From Nematostella vectensis (lineage: Eukaryota > Cnidaria > Anthozoa > Actiniaria > Edwardsiidae): a stretch of DNA of 64,000 nt. Below the pieces are notes generated by a model. The model did no database searches and was not told the DNA's origin. It saw only the letters and a list, made by a program, of their open reading frames with translations. Location of the stretch: positions 8,838,540 to 8,902,539 of the forward strand of contig NC_064042.1 of the NCBI RefSeq assembly GCF_932526225.1, read 5' to 3'. The translations under genes and the position numbers were made by a program. Positions 32,901 through 44,495 of the stretch are shown here, piece after piece. Positions within the stretch are counted from its first letter, which is position 1. Every line of letters starts with the position of its first letter.

Positions 32901-35487
32901 ATATCATTTTTCAACATATTTTTATACATAGGATTTTTCTCGAATAAAGTTAATTTTCTATTTTTTTCCAAAATGACCCCAAAAATACACGATTTTTGGG
33001 GTCATTTTACATATTATACATAAGTGTGTATTATACATGAGTACTGTAAATACAGTAACTAACCTTCCTCTACGGGCAAACTCAATGGCTTTGATGGCTG
33101 TGTTTGCGCTAGTTCCTGTTTGAATCCTGAAAAATGTAATGACCTGCAATAAATCAAAAGCATTCATACATTTAGTCGGAAAATAACCCTTCCTTGAATA
33201 AATTAAAAATCAAATCCTTCAACAATATAATCATTCGAAAAAAGTTTATAACTTACCTCCCTTGTCTTTGCGTCAATCACCAAAACCTTGAAAACAAAGG
33301 CAGATATTATAGAATGAGGTCATGACGGAAAAACCTGGAAAACGTGCAATTCCAGATAGAGAGAGAAGACACAATTTCTTACCATCGCTATAGGTTCCTT
33401 GTATTACGGATTGATTTTCAAAACACAAATAACGTGAGGCCAAAGTGCACATAACCAGATTTTGGCTTTTTAAGATAATTTTTCCTTGATCATCATTGCC
33501 CTGTGTATCAGTTCAGGGACGAAAAGCTCAAATTTCAATGACACTTTACAAAAAGTTGCATCAATTTAAAAAAAGTCGCACTTTATATTTTGTTTGCTAT
33601 ACGTTACTAAGTACTCAGAGAAATTCTCCGCCTTATTCGATGTGAAATGGGCTTATTTGAAGCGTCGCGTCATGTTTTTCCGTCATGTCTAGAATAAGTG
33701 ATATTCAGCAGCAATGACAGCACATTAACTTTTACACATGACTTTGATCTAACCTTTCCCTTGGCGTTTCCAGTATAAATATAATCTCCTCTGCGATCAA
33801 AGGATGCAACAATGTTGTGTTCTGACTGTAATAACAAAGTGAACAAAAGGTGAAAAACATTCACAGTCACGTTGTGCACTAGAGTATGCCCTGCTTTTGA
33901 ACTGCTGCGCCAGAGAGCAGCACGCAAAATGCCGAGTTCACTCCTGTAAAATCTCACTGTGTTTACCATTTCTTTTTTGGGTGAGAGGGATTTGAAAACT
34001 TTGCCTGGGATTCTTAGGTACAATAATAAAAAAATTCTACGTTTATTTTGGGGGCACAACATTAAGTGCTGCATTTGAGGGACTTTATCTGTAAAATAAA
34101 CATCTATTCAACTCGCAATAATGTGGGTTTGCTCATGCTGTCATGAAAGTGCTGTCCTACTTGGGAAAGTGTTAAAAAGTCCTCAAATGCCAAAAAGAGT
34201 TGGTTGGAACACCAAAAAACCCTGTACCAAGGCAATAAAAAAAGGATAGGGGAAGTAAGAAATTCAGAACACTGTATTTATATATGCACTTATTTGATAT
34301 GCATGCAACTCTCACCACTAATGGAGGGTTTCCTCTCAATGCACAGTTCCACAAAAACAAATAATTGTAGCGGGAAGATTTTATTGTTTACAGTCCTGTA
34401 CCTCTCCTCCAGTAGGCAAAACGTAATGTTTGCCGTCCAAATCAACAACCACTGGACCCTGCTTTGTAGGGCACACCAAGATGACTTTACTAAAAATTAA
34501 ATGAGATAATTACGTTAAGCTTATTATCCAAAATGAGTTTCTAAATGTCTCAATTTGCAAACTTACTTGTTCCTAGGGTGGAATTGAACTTTGGATATCG
34601 GTGATTGGAATCTGTATTTCTGATCACACTCCCCAGTAAGAATATCCCAAACGGAGACATTCCAGTCATTTGATCCACTCAGCAGCTTGCGGCCATTACG
34701 ACTCCAACTAAAGATTAGGAAAATACACCTTACCACTTGAAACAAGTTGGTGTTTACATACTTCACAACTACATTTTTAATGTGAGGATAAAGAAATCTT
34801 GCTATTGGCAACTTTCAGATTATAAAATCGATTGAGGACATTTCAGTGATCTAGCAAATCATGTTGCAGTGTTTTCATATGAGCATTTGACTGACACTTT
34901 GAGAACTTGCTATGGAAGTTACACTTACATTATTACTTTTTTGCTGTACATTTTTTTTTCTCATTGGCTGTAATATTTTGTGCCGTTAACTGTCTCCAAG
35001 CCAACATGCAGACAATACCCCTGGGAAACCTTGTTTTTTATAATATTTTCTTGAAACTTTGAGCCTGGCTTCTGTATAGCGATTGTTATATCAATCTTTT
35101 TAGTTTTTGAAGGTATACTTGCCTGACAGAAGTCACAGGATGAACATGTGCACTTATGATTTTGGCAATTCCTCGCGTCAAGAAGTCCCATAGCACAACT
35201 CGCCCATCGTTGCACCCTACAGCTAACAAAGAGCCACGTCTATTGAACGCCGCAGTCAGCGCTACGCTTACCGAGTCCAGACTGCCATCGTACTCCTACA
35301 AACACAGATCAGTGACAATCAAAGTCGAATGAATATGGAAAAACATTTTGTCAACAAAAAGTTCTCACCTCGGGGTAGCTCTGCCCAAACGATTCTAGAG
35401 AGAAACCCAAAAATCATTAATTTTACAAACAAGGGGAAGTTCGATTGGAACTGAGAGTAAAAACTTACGTAGTAGCTCGAGATTCAT
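26896..35487 (-). CDS. RBBP5: RBBP5, WD40 subunit of COMPASS/MLL histone H3K4 methyltransferase
   Basis: Core subunit with WDR5, ASH2L and DPY30 of SET1/MLL H3K4 methyltransferases in the nucleus. Seventeen minus-strand exons: 35469-35487, 35369-35394, 35123-35295, 34567-34707, 34402-34489, 33754-33825, 33257-33286, 33064-33143, 32202-32327, 31861-31913, 31674-31774, 31293-31364, 30827-30910, 28507-28610, 27918-28011, 27246-27387 and 26896-27098. All phases match; the total is 1608 nt, 535 aa (human about 538). Residues 1-327 are the WD40 propeller ([30 protein letters not shown]). Residues 328-355 ([20 protein letters not shown]) match the ASH2L-binding segment. EEVDVTSID near 373-381 matches the WDR5-binding motif. 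The C-terminus is acidic and diverged, ending KLNSL inside a tandem repeat. The intron after exon 3 uses a GC donor (gtcag|gcaagt). The promoter is shared with the SANT gene. Confidence 0.97.
27458..27668 (+). repeat. Dispersed repeat copy A, in RBBP5 intron
   Basis: Shares CTCGCGGGTAATTGTTTT, GCGTGCGGTCGATCTGATCT and ATCACCAATGCTTCTAGTTT (as near matches) with the inverted copy at about 49056-49262. Family unknown. Confidence 0.7.
28647..29350 (+). pseudogene. Ty3/gypsy pol remnant: RNase H end and integrase N-terminal region
   Basis: Open in one frame without a plausible start, because the 5' part of pol is gone. It contains the RNase H-type HTDHQPLE motif and DTLSRAAL, then an integrase zinc-region signature with FWPGM and CESCGTC. 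The first His of the usual HHCC set appears to be Gln (KIQANHFG). The frame is interrupted at 29351 by a MITE. Confidence 0.85.
29351..29511. mobile_element. 161-bp MITE nested in the integrase frame, TAGA target duplication
   Basis: Perfect or near-perfect terminal inverted repeats of about 63 bp (starts TGTTGTGGTTTGAAATGC, ends with its complement). TAGA flanks both sides (29347-29350 and 29512-29515). The element plus one duplication is 165 bp, a multiple of three, so the two halves of the pol frame are still in the same phase. Confidence 0.93.
29516..30287 (+). pseudogene. Ty3/gypsy integrase core and C-terminal tail, decayed
   Basis: Continues the frame of the pol remnant beyond the MITE. 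It has the second catalytic Asp in HTDNGPQF and the Glu in NGRAEAAVK. The position of the first catalytic Asp carries Ser (VTVSHFSDW instead of the usual VDYFS), so the integrase is probably inactive. A basic C-terminal region follows, then a stop at 30285-30287. Confidence 0.85.
30633..30786 (+). repeat. Presumed 3' LTR of the Ty3/gypsy element
   Basis: Begins TGTTGGTCAGCGGC right after the polypurine tract and ends near AATTACA, about 154 bp. It contains GGGAATAAATG, a possible polyadenylation signal. The partner 5' LTR is not in the window, so the right border is approximate. Confidence 0.6.
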
Positions 35488-35781
35488 AGCGATGTGAAAA
35501 AGACAGCCAAACAATCGGTCCGTCCACCATTAGACGCGGGCTCAAAAGGACCGTCAGCGGGTAAGACAAATAGAGCATGCGCTTTGTTTGCTTGTACACT
35601 CCGCTTAGTTGGAGTTGAGCTCCGGGCTCAACAAGATGGCTCTGTGAAGTTTTGACAGCTTAACTTTGACAACGTAGAAAAAGCGTTTTGCCTGAGCTGT
35701 TGATCGAAAATTTTGAAGAAATAACTGGTTAACGAAAATTTAGATTGCTGTGTTTTAGTGTCTGCTCATAAATTGCATAAT
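35488..35781. promoter_or_regulatory. Divergent promoter region, RBBP5 and SANT gene
   Basis: 294 bp separate the RBBP5 start (minus, 35487) from the SANT-gene start (plus, 35782). An AAGATGGC motif of the YY1 type lies near 35632 on the plus strand. There is no TATA box at the expected place. Shared regulation is inferred from the geometry only. Confidence 0.6.
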
Positions 35782-38700
35782 ATGGAAGAGAAAGGTACAG
35801 AGAATGTTCCAGAAAAAGATTCGAAAAGTAAGAAAACTATTCCAAATATCGAGGGAGGTGAACAGATACAGACGGGCAACGGAGGGGGTAACATTGAGTC
35901 GTCGGTGTCGAGACCAAAAGAGCTCAAAACCAAGCGTTGTCGTGCCTCCGTCAAATGGAACCGCGTTAAAAGAGTACAAGTGTCTGATGTATTCGATTCT
36001 TGTGAACCTCAAGCTAAACTTCCGAAAACAAATAAGCAAAATAGAGACATTGAAAAGACTCATGAATGTGTTGAGAAAGAAAAGTTTATCGATATTTCTA
36101 GTAAGTCTTGTGATGACACAGGTACGATAAGAAATAATGAATCTGGTGTGAATGATGAGAGTTTAGTAACTGACCAAAGCAAAGCCACTGCTAACAAAAG
36201 TACGCAAATGGTTAAGGGGCTTAACGTACCTACATCCATGGTGAATGAAGGAGAGGCTAAACAGGATCAAAGGAATGATAACTCAGATGCTGTACAAGGA
36301 AGTCAAGCTAGCAATAAGAAATTTGAAAATGTCAATGCTACACTAAGTCATTGGCAAGCTAGTTGCAAAACAAAGGAGAATTCTCAGACTGGAAACGGAG
36401 CTGATCATTTTGAAAAGCCTGCTGACAATACAAATACAGGTAGAATGTCATCAGATGTTAGTTGGGAGTCTGTGGTAGGAAGCTCAACCCATCAAGAAGG
36501 GGCAAACTCCAGCATAGAGAATACAGGCCTAATAGACAACAATACTGAGGCCTCATCCATAGATTCATCCTCAGTCTCTACAGTAAATGCTGTACAACAA
36601 GAGCAGGGAAGAGAGGAAGGAAGCCAGCAAATGAGTTGTAATACTGATGACTGTGTGAGTTCTTCTCAAGCAAACAGAAAGGGGAGAAAGCGTAAACAAA
36701 ATTCTGAGACGAATAAGAGTTTGAGTACATCAGAGAAAACCAATTCTCTTGACTGGACTCAGAAGGAAAAACAGCTTCTCTTAAATGGCCTTAAAAGGTA
36801 TTAAATCTGCATTACGTCATGTTCTATTACTGGAGGTAATTGAAGCCTTGCTGACGCAAGCGTTTGATTACAATTTTAATTTTCTTTAGTGAACCTGGTG
36901 AAATCAAATGGAAGAAACTGGCAAGAATGATCAAAACAAAGAATCTTGCACAGGTCAGTGTAGTGTCATGAATATTATTTCCATATTTTCTCATAGGTAT
37001 AGTGCTATTCTTCGTCATTCTTCTCCTACCAAATGATGTGACAGATCATGTTTTATGGTTGTTTCTTCAAGTGTGCATGAACAGATCAAATTTTCTCTAT
37101 CTTTCTTCTGTTGTGAGTGCAGTAACCATTTTCGCATTTTAAGGTGGATCTAATAGCAAGAAAATAAGATGTTGGTGTTGGTAACTGTTTTTTAGTGAAG
37201 CTTTAGACGATTCATTTTTTTATTATCTGCAGATTAAAAGTTACACTGAAAGCTTTTCAGCTAGAGGTAAATTGTTTCATTGTTTGGATTTTCCATTGTG
37301 GTCTTCCTTTTTGTTCCATTGATTAGTGACAGTTGCTTATTTAGTTCTATTTATTTCAGATTCCAGTGCAATGGTACCTTCTGATACACCTTTGGATGTA
37401 AGGATTATTTGAAATTGTATTACCCAAAATAGCTGATGTAAATATCACCAACATTGTCCTAATCTTCATCTATCATTAACATTACCATGGTCGTCATCAT
37501 TATCATCATCACTATCATTATCATTTCCCCTCAACATCTTGGCAATCATAACTATTTATGACCATTATCATCATCATCATCTCGATTTTTTTAGCATTAT
37601 CATACTGTACTGTGTAACTGTCGCAAACATACCATAATCAACAATACAACCATACATTGACTTTCTTTTTGCTTTTCAGACCTGGCTGAAGATATGTAAT
37701 GATGCCAGTTCTGATCTTGACGATGTTGATGCCAAGTGTTTGCCACAGGTTAAGATATGTTTAATGTGATGATTCCGGTTTTATACTAATGATTTATGTG
37801 TGCTTATCTGTAGGGGTCTACATACACTTATGTACTTTGTATCCATACAATTAAAAAAATAAACATTCCCTCAGTTTAGTACTTTCCGTAAAAACACTCT
37901 GTTGTCCCTGTAAACTGGTTGGGAAAGAGGTGACTGAATTACGCAGAAAAAAACTCAAAATTACGCAGAATTCTTTGCTAAATTACGCGCTAAATTACGC
38001 AGAAAATCAATCATTACGCGCTAAATTACGCTGGATTTTGCAATACATGTTTCTTTAAAAGTCAAAATTTTGCAGGACTCTTTACTGAATTAAGTGTTAA
38101 ATTACACGGAATATCAACTGTTACGCCCAAACTACATTTTGTACCGAAGTAAAGCACGAAATAACTTGAAATGATTAATTTTTTGTGCGAAAATATCTTA
38201 GGCGAGTTTTCATTGCCTTCCAGCCACCAGCCAATTAAAAAAGGTATTTTTATGTTAGTCCTAGGCCTTCGCGGTTTAGGAAAGAACGCCTAGTCATTTT
38301 ATATGACCTCGAAATTCAGTTTGAAATATCCCACTCTTACGAAGAATATCTCTCTTTTTTTACGAGAAATAGAGGTGAGAACCCTAAAAGAACACATCAG
38401 CTGTGCACTTAAATGTTTTGTCTTTCAAAATTTAGCCAAATTACGTGAAAATTTGTGGTTTACGCAGAGAAAGCCAAATTACGCGCTTCCGCACAAGCGC
38501 GTAATTCCAGAAGCCCTGTTTATAGCTGGTAAAAAAAAAATAATCATGGTGAGCCTGTGTGGCGCAGATGGCAAACTGTGGCTCTGTAGTGCCTGTGCCT
38601 CTCTCATTGGATTCCAGGCTCAATTCCAAGTTCCAAAATAAACTGAGTTAGCTGGTTCTTGCCTTTGCCCTGAGGAACTCTGAGTGACTAGCTTCCTACA

Positions 38701-40340
38701 TTTTTTAGTTCATTATTTAAAGTTCTCTTTTTACTCAACTCAATTTTCTAGCTAACTGGCGCTTGCATCCACCATGACTTTGAGGGTTTGGAATACGTTG
38801 TTGGTTAGGGTTACTAATGGAATATTTGTCTGAACCTTTTTTTTCCAGTTGCTGACGATCGCTGCATTTGAACCTGTTGCCCAAACTTCAGGTGAGAGTC
38901 ATGGCATATATTTTTACTAATAGTAGGGTTATTAGTATTTCATGCAAGACCCAATGAACTGGCACCCTATAACCCAAGAAGTCATATTTTTCCCAGAGCA
39001 TAGTATTTCTAGAAAAGGCTAAGCTTTGAGCGATTTTTCTGGCTGTTGCTGACAGTGTTAAATTTGTGCAAGTTGCATGCATTGTTCCCACGGGTCCTTA
39101 AAAGTCTAAAAAGTCTTACATTTTGAGAAAAGTTTGATAACGGTCTTAAAAAGTTTTATTTTCCTAGAGTTTAGTATTTCTTGCAAACATTATGCTCTAA
39201 GCGTTTTTGTTATGCTCTTGCTGACAAAGTGTTATACAGTATGTGCAAGTTCATATGCAGTTTTAAATGTTCAAATTTAAAAAGGTATGTATTAAATTTG
39301 TCTGCTGCTCAGCTGCAGGATCCATGGGACCAAGAAATGACCTTATATCCTATTTTCGTAATTTCTTTATGTGGCTTTGTTGTTTAGTTGTTCTAACATT
39401 TGTTACATTATAGTACCTGGACCCAACTACCCACAAATCTATAACTTCCTGAGTGCAGTACTAAGGGGCGACGTAAGCCAGCAACTTGCCCCTTTAGGTC
39501 AGTACATCTAAACTTCTTTTTATTTATGTGTAATTGATGGATTTTATCATCATTCAGGTTAGTGCAAGCTCTAAGGTGGGGCTATGGGGTCCCAAGTCAT
39601 GACTTGTTGCAGGGGGATCTAGGGGTATTTCCCGCTCCAACACCAAGAGCACACACACAAATGTTTCTTTGGTCACTTTCACAAGTGTTTTTCTCACAAA
39701 AATATATTTGTTCTGTTTGATTTCAGATGCTAAAGTTGTTCTGGAATTACTAACTAACCTGGAATCACGACTTATGCATTCGGATTATGACAAACAGATA
39801 AAATTCTTACGAGATAAACATGACTCAGTTCTTGAGGAGAGGCTGCGAAACACTGCTATTCGACACCTGGAAGAAATAATCAGCACTGAAGAACAAGAGA
39901 GACTTATAAAGGAATGCAAAAAGACTGGATACCCCTCATACCCAGAAAGAAAAAGTAGCAGAGGTAGAAAGTTAAAGACAAAGATAGTTGGTTTAATTGA
40001 ATCAGTTAGTGATGAGTCAGATACCGCACCAGAGACTCTAAATCCTAAAAAATCATCGTCACTAAATCCTGTAGGAGTTCCTGTGAATTTACTAAATATC
40101 ACACCAAGACTGCCCAGAAATGTTACAACTACTTTATCCATGAGAAGTCCTCTTTATAATCAGACTCGATTAGTGGATGAGCTGAAATCTGAAAAAGAGA
40201 GGAAGAGAAGGGAGAAAAATCAAAAGAGGCAACAGCAGCGAAAAGAAAAGCAAAAACAACAAAAAGAACAACAGCAACTCCATAAACAACAGAATGACCA
40301 GCAACAAACCAAACAACAACAAGAACAGAAACAACAGTAA
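35782..40340 (+). CDS. SANT/Myb-like domain protein, about 653 aa, 8 exons
   Basis: Plus-strand exons: 35782-36797, 36890-36953, 37233-37266, 37360-37397, 37680-37748, 38849-38891, 39414-39497 and 39727-40340. Phases match throughout, total 1962 nt. Residues 1-320 are polar and low complexity. A SANT/Myb-like fold spans about 325-372 across exons 1-3 (DWTQKEKQLLLNGLK, IKWKKLARMIKTKNLAQIKS, YTESF); the last helix resembles the MYSM1/SHAQKY-type Myb class. A helical segment near LLTNLESRLMHSDYDKQIKF and a Lys/Gln/Arg-rich tail follow. The tail stops at a TAA within a Gln-rich repeat; a GTAAGA donor-like site overlaps that stop, so the true end is uncertain. A nuclear, chromatin-related role is plausible but inferred. 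The first intron donor (gtatta) is weak. An AATAAA lies at 40739. Confidence 0.72.
37440..37610. repeat. (ATC)n microsatellite in SANT-gene intron
   Basis: Imperfect ATC/ATT triplets between exons 37360-37397 and 37680-37748. Confidence 0.8.
37935..38515. repeat. Cluster of AATTACGC motifs in SANT-gene intron
   Basis: At least six copies of AATTACGC or ATTACGCG lie between 37937 and 38035. More copies lie at 38475-38510, where one is inverted (GCGCGTAATT). The spacing is irregular, so it is not a simple tandem repeat; it could be a degenerate transposon interior or a binding-site cluster. Confidence 0.65.
38551..38715 (+). mobile_element. tRNA-derived SINE-like element
   Basis: Starts GAGCCTGTGTGGCGCAGATGG, an A-box-like segment, with a B-box-like AGGCTCAATTCC at 38616-38627, in tRNA spacing. 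It is too degenerate to be a functional tRNA. Located in an intron of the SANT gene. Confidence 0.5.
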
Positions 40341-41495
40341 GAACAGCAACAACAGAAAGAACAGCAACAAGAGAAAGAACAGCAACAAAAGGAACAACAG
40401 AATGAACTAGAACATCAACAGAAAGAACAACAGCAACCGAATGACCAGTAACAAAACAAACATCAACAACAGAAAGGACAGCAACTGAAACAGCAAAAGA
40501 AAGATCAAGAACAGAAGGAATGACAACAACAGCAAAATACAGAGAGTAGAAGAGCATCAGAAGGGCCAGGAACAAGACAGGTCTCAGAAAGAGCAGCCAA
40601 AACAGAGCCAGTAAAATATGACAAGAACAAATAATGACTAGAACTGAAAGATTATTTCAACAGCAGGAAGGGGAAAAGACAGTATAAAGAGCACTTTCAC
40701 ATTTAAAAACAAAGACATTTGTCTGAATATACTGGAATAATAAAGACAATTTACTACAATATAACCATTTTTATTATACTGTTTTTTTTATATAATGTAC
40801 AAACTTTTTAATTTGATAGGGTTATGGAATTATCAGGCTTCAATTTATAACATATACCCCCTTCCAAACTTTGTAATCTTTGTTTGTAATCTTTGTTTAT
40901 CGAGGGTAGCATATTTAACCGAATATACAGTTTTCTAACATATGGCCCTCGGTTAGTAAGCACTGTCACTGGGGGTGGTCACTGCCAGAGGGTTTATTGC
41001 GTCCCCAGTGGTTCTTTTACGTCCCTTCGGTTCAGGTTAGTGTAGTGCAGCTTGAAGAGACGGGACCTCCGGTTTAGTGTCCTTATCCGAGAAGACTGGA
41101 AACACGGGAGAATAACTTCAACTCACTTGTGACAAATTCGATTCAAGGCAGGGACCCGGAAAAATCCCCAGTTTGAGCCAGGATTCGAACCTGGGCCACA
41201 GCGGTGAGAGGCAGACACGCTAACACACTAGGCCACCCCTGCTTCCACCAACATATAGTGCCAAAACATTTTGAAGAAAAAAAAACAATACTAAACTCTT
41301 CTAAATTTCTCATTTTTAGTTAATCTTGGCAAGCTAGCAAAAATGGTAAAATTGAGCTCTGGTTATATATTTTGTCCTGTATTTACATATTTTTACGATA
41401 CTCCCAGATAATGGTAGGACCATACTACAATTAGCAATAATTGGGTTTCCCCTTTGATATGTGACAGTTAATATGTCTGCATTAAGTCTCTTTAT
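40341..41495. other. Intergenic region between convergent SANT gene and TRAPPC4
   Basis: Begins with a continuation of the Gln/Lys-codon repeat (to about 40540), then a candidate AATAAA at 40739-40744 for the SANT gene and a SINE at about 40945-41242. No further gene seen. Confidence 0.6.
40945..41242 (-). mobile_element. tRNA-derived SINE
   Basis: On the minus strand a tRNA-like head begins GGGGTGGCCTAGTGTG (A box) and carries a perfect B box GGTTCGAATCC (41181-41191). A SINE body follows with AGTCTTCTCGGATAAGGAC and ACCGGAGGTCCCGT. No matching acceptor-arm complementarity or anticodon arm supports a functional tRNA. Confidence 0.8.
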
Positions 41496-41496
41496 T
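41491..41496 (-). terminator. AATAAA overlapping the TRAPPC4 stop codon
   Basis: The stop TGA (41496-41498) is followed directly by ATAAA, so the last A of the stop starts an AATAAA. If used, the 3' UTR would be very short. Confidence 0.4.
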
Positions 41497-44495
41497 CAGC
41501 TCAATGAAGGATTACTTGAATATAACCCAGACTTCTCTGCCGCTTGATCTAGAGCTTTTTGTAAATTTAAATCAAATAATTCACACCTGAAAAAAAAGGA
41601 ACATTTAATCATGTCGGACATCAATTTTCTCAAGTAAGACAGTCTGTTGACAAATCATTGTTGCCTCACATAAGACAAAATGTTCCTTCAACACATTCCC
41701 AATTTTACAACATCTTGCATTTGACTGGTACCTTGTCTAATCTTGTCTATTCACACATACCCATGCATCCAAAATTTATAGACAGGTGTCCTTTTTTATC
41801 ACTATTTTACCAGGGTCGTAGTATCTTAAAGAAATGGCATACACCCACCACACCCTTACATGAGCACCCCTTAAGTAACTATCTTCATCTTTCACACCGG
41901 AAACTGTTAGTGCTGTAAGTACCCAGAAGCATACAGTTTGCAATAACTATCAGGGTAAGCCCAGCCCAATAAAATCTTCGGCTAAGAAGGACTCCAGGGG
42001 TGTGTCTAGAGAAAAAGGTAGTCAAGAGGAATTCACAGATCACCGTCTTCCTTAGCTCTAGTACACACATAAAATGAACTGCTTCTTGACTACCAGCGAA
42101 GCAGTCAAACTCATTGCATCGCAAGAGCATGTGGGGCCAAAACCCCTCGGATCCCCGTCTGGAAACGTGTGGACTCCCCACCCCTTGATATTAGATGGCA
42201 GTTATAAGAAGGCTTGGTTGGCATGGCACTGTTACTTACCTAATAGGCATGTCTAAGGAGTAAAATGGGTTTTTCAGGGCAAAATCTCCATACAGTTCAT
42301 AGATTTTCTTCAAGAGGCCATCCATGCCCACTTGTCTTGGATCAGTAAGGACGATAAATTTAAGACCTGAAATTGAATATAAAAAAACTCTGATGATAAG
42401 TTTAGGACATGGGACATACTGTGTACTGTACATTACAAAGAGCTATTACTGTGTATTTTTGTTATTTCCCTCTCTCCTCACCTGTCATTGATTGAAAGCA
42501 GTGTAGTTTGAAAGAGTCTGCCTCGAGCACCTCAATACCAGATGACCTCTGCTCTGGGGAAAGCTTTGCTGCTATGGCAAATAACCTGATAAAAACAGGG
42601 CAATATTCTTCTTAAGAAATTAAGGATCATTTATCCGCACTGGACATTGTACTTTATATCACAACTAATGAGATCACTATTCGAGGGATTAACAGTTTAA
42701 CAGATTAACAGTTTAACAGTCACCTATATTCAAACCTCAATTCAAGGGATTAGTCCATTGAAGTCTTTTGACCTTCTTAAAAATGGAGTCTCCAATTACA
42801 CAGAAAACATTTGTTTAAGATATCAGGCAAGAAAACTGTTTGAGAGAAAAATATCTTCAGTTCTGTAGAACTAGGCAAATTTAAGTACAAAAGAGTGGTT
42901 CCAAAGGTTTGTGAAAGTTGGGATATTCTTGGAAGCATTTTTTGGTGTCAAAGGAATTAAATAAAAGTGATACAACTTTGTTTAGTACTGTCGGAGAGTC
43001 CACAACAAGTGCAGAACTTGATTATCTACCACCGTCCAAAAGGAGTCTTACTGTAATCCTTAGAGTTCTCATTCGGTGCGACAGGTTTGACAGCGTTTTG
43101 CATGCGACTTACGGATGGAACATGCTAGCAAGCATGATACGCTCATTAGTCTTCAGCTTGGCTCGTCCAAACTTGAGTGATATTGGATAGTTCTCCTTAT
43201 TAGCGAGGAATTCCATGACATCCGTACCATCAGGAAGTTTTCGACCCACAACATTCTCGCCGTTTATTGCTAGTAGGGAGTGACCAACTAAAATAGACAT
43301 TTAATTTAATCAGTGCTTCATAACATATAAGGCTTGTGAATAATGCAAAGACATCTGGTGATTTTAATAGTGGGGGGGGGGGGGGTAGACCAATGGTCAA
43401 ATAAATAATCAGCCAAGGGCAGACATTGACTCTTTTTCACTAGGGGCCAATGGCAGCTAGAAAATTCCAGTCACCAATTGATGTCCACAAACTCATCTAT
43501 GGCCTGCTAGCCAGCTCTCATGGTGGGTTATTCGGAAATGTTTTATTTTTGAATATTGGCAACCCTGTGCACGCGCGAAGGCTGAGGTGCGCTGGGCCGA
43601 GGGTGCAAAGAAATGAGAGCCGGCTAGCAGGCTAACTCATCTAATTTCTGGCTGTTTGTTATGGCACATGAAAATCTTGCCCATCAGAATACATTTTAGT
43701 ATTTCAGGCATATTTAATATGATACATAAGAATTAAAACTCCTCGAACAAATATTTTCCATATACATATACTAATAACCAATGATAACAGGGTAATCAAC
43801 TTAAATAAAACCATTAAGATTTGCATTGAATGCAATAGCTTTATAAAAAAATACCCTTGTAAGAAATAGAATAAAATAAAATAAAATAAAATGTAAGCTG
43901 GTGAAATTTTGAAATGTGGTCATCTTGCTATACCAAATTCTTAAATCAATTTCTTTCATTCACAACAGAGAGCTACTATATCATTTTCTAGATACTTAAT
44001 TGAATCATGATTGTTATCCGTAAGGGAAAGTTCATTTATTATCCCCTGGACTCCTGGATTGTGCATGCCCAATAACTGCCCCCATACAAAAACAAGTTGA
44101 ACCAAGAAGTCTGATTTGACACTTTGTCAAATTATATAGTAGAGACAACACCCAAAGGAATCAGTGCCCCCTCTTTTAAAATCCACGCACCCCTTTAGAC
44201 CTTTGAAATTTCTTGAGCCCCTCCCCCCTAAGGATAATAAATGAACATTCCTTAATACTTAACGAAATCCTGATAATGACAGATCGTGGAGTTGAAAAAT
44301 AAAATTCAAGACAAATACAGAACCTTTTACGTTGTCTCTCGCGCCAAATATCACCTCTAGTTTATCATCTCCGCGTAGTGTTATTTCTAGAGGGTAGCTG
44401 TATGTCTTTTCCACCTCGCTTTTCGGTGTGTAGTGGTCGAAATGGTAGATTAGTCCACCGGCTCTGTTCAATATGTACACACTGAAGATCGCCAT
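41496..44495 (-). CDS. TRAPPC4: TRAPPC4 (synbindin), TRAPP complex subunit
   Basis: Subunit of the TRAPP tethering and Rab-GEF complex in ER-Golgi traffic. Five minus-strand exons: 44324-44495, 43113-43287, 42482-42585, 42240-42366 and 41496-41586. All are GT-AG and phase-consistent; 669 nt, 222 aa (human 219). The start [20 protein letters not shown] and the segments [29 protein letters not shown] and [20 protein letters not shown] closely match the animal family (sybindin-like, longin-related fold with a PDZ-like insert in metazoans). The ATG lies in CAAGATGGCG, a YY1-type motif overlapping the start codon. Intron 1 carries a 134-bp MITE (43500-43633). Confidence 0.96.
43500..43633. mobile_element. 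MITE with GGCCTGCTAGCC ends and 10-bp direct flanks
   Basis: Inverted ends GGCCTGCTAGCCAGCTCTCA and the complement of TGAGAGCCGGCTAGCAGGC. AACTCATCTA flanks both sides (43490-43499 and 43634-43643), in the size range of Mutator-like duplications (9-11 bp). Located in TRAPPC4 intron 1. Confidence 0.85.

Noticed and set aside
41160-41242. Functional tRNA gene
   Set aside because: A and B boxes are present but no clear stems or anticodon arm; the downstream body marks it as a SINE.
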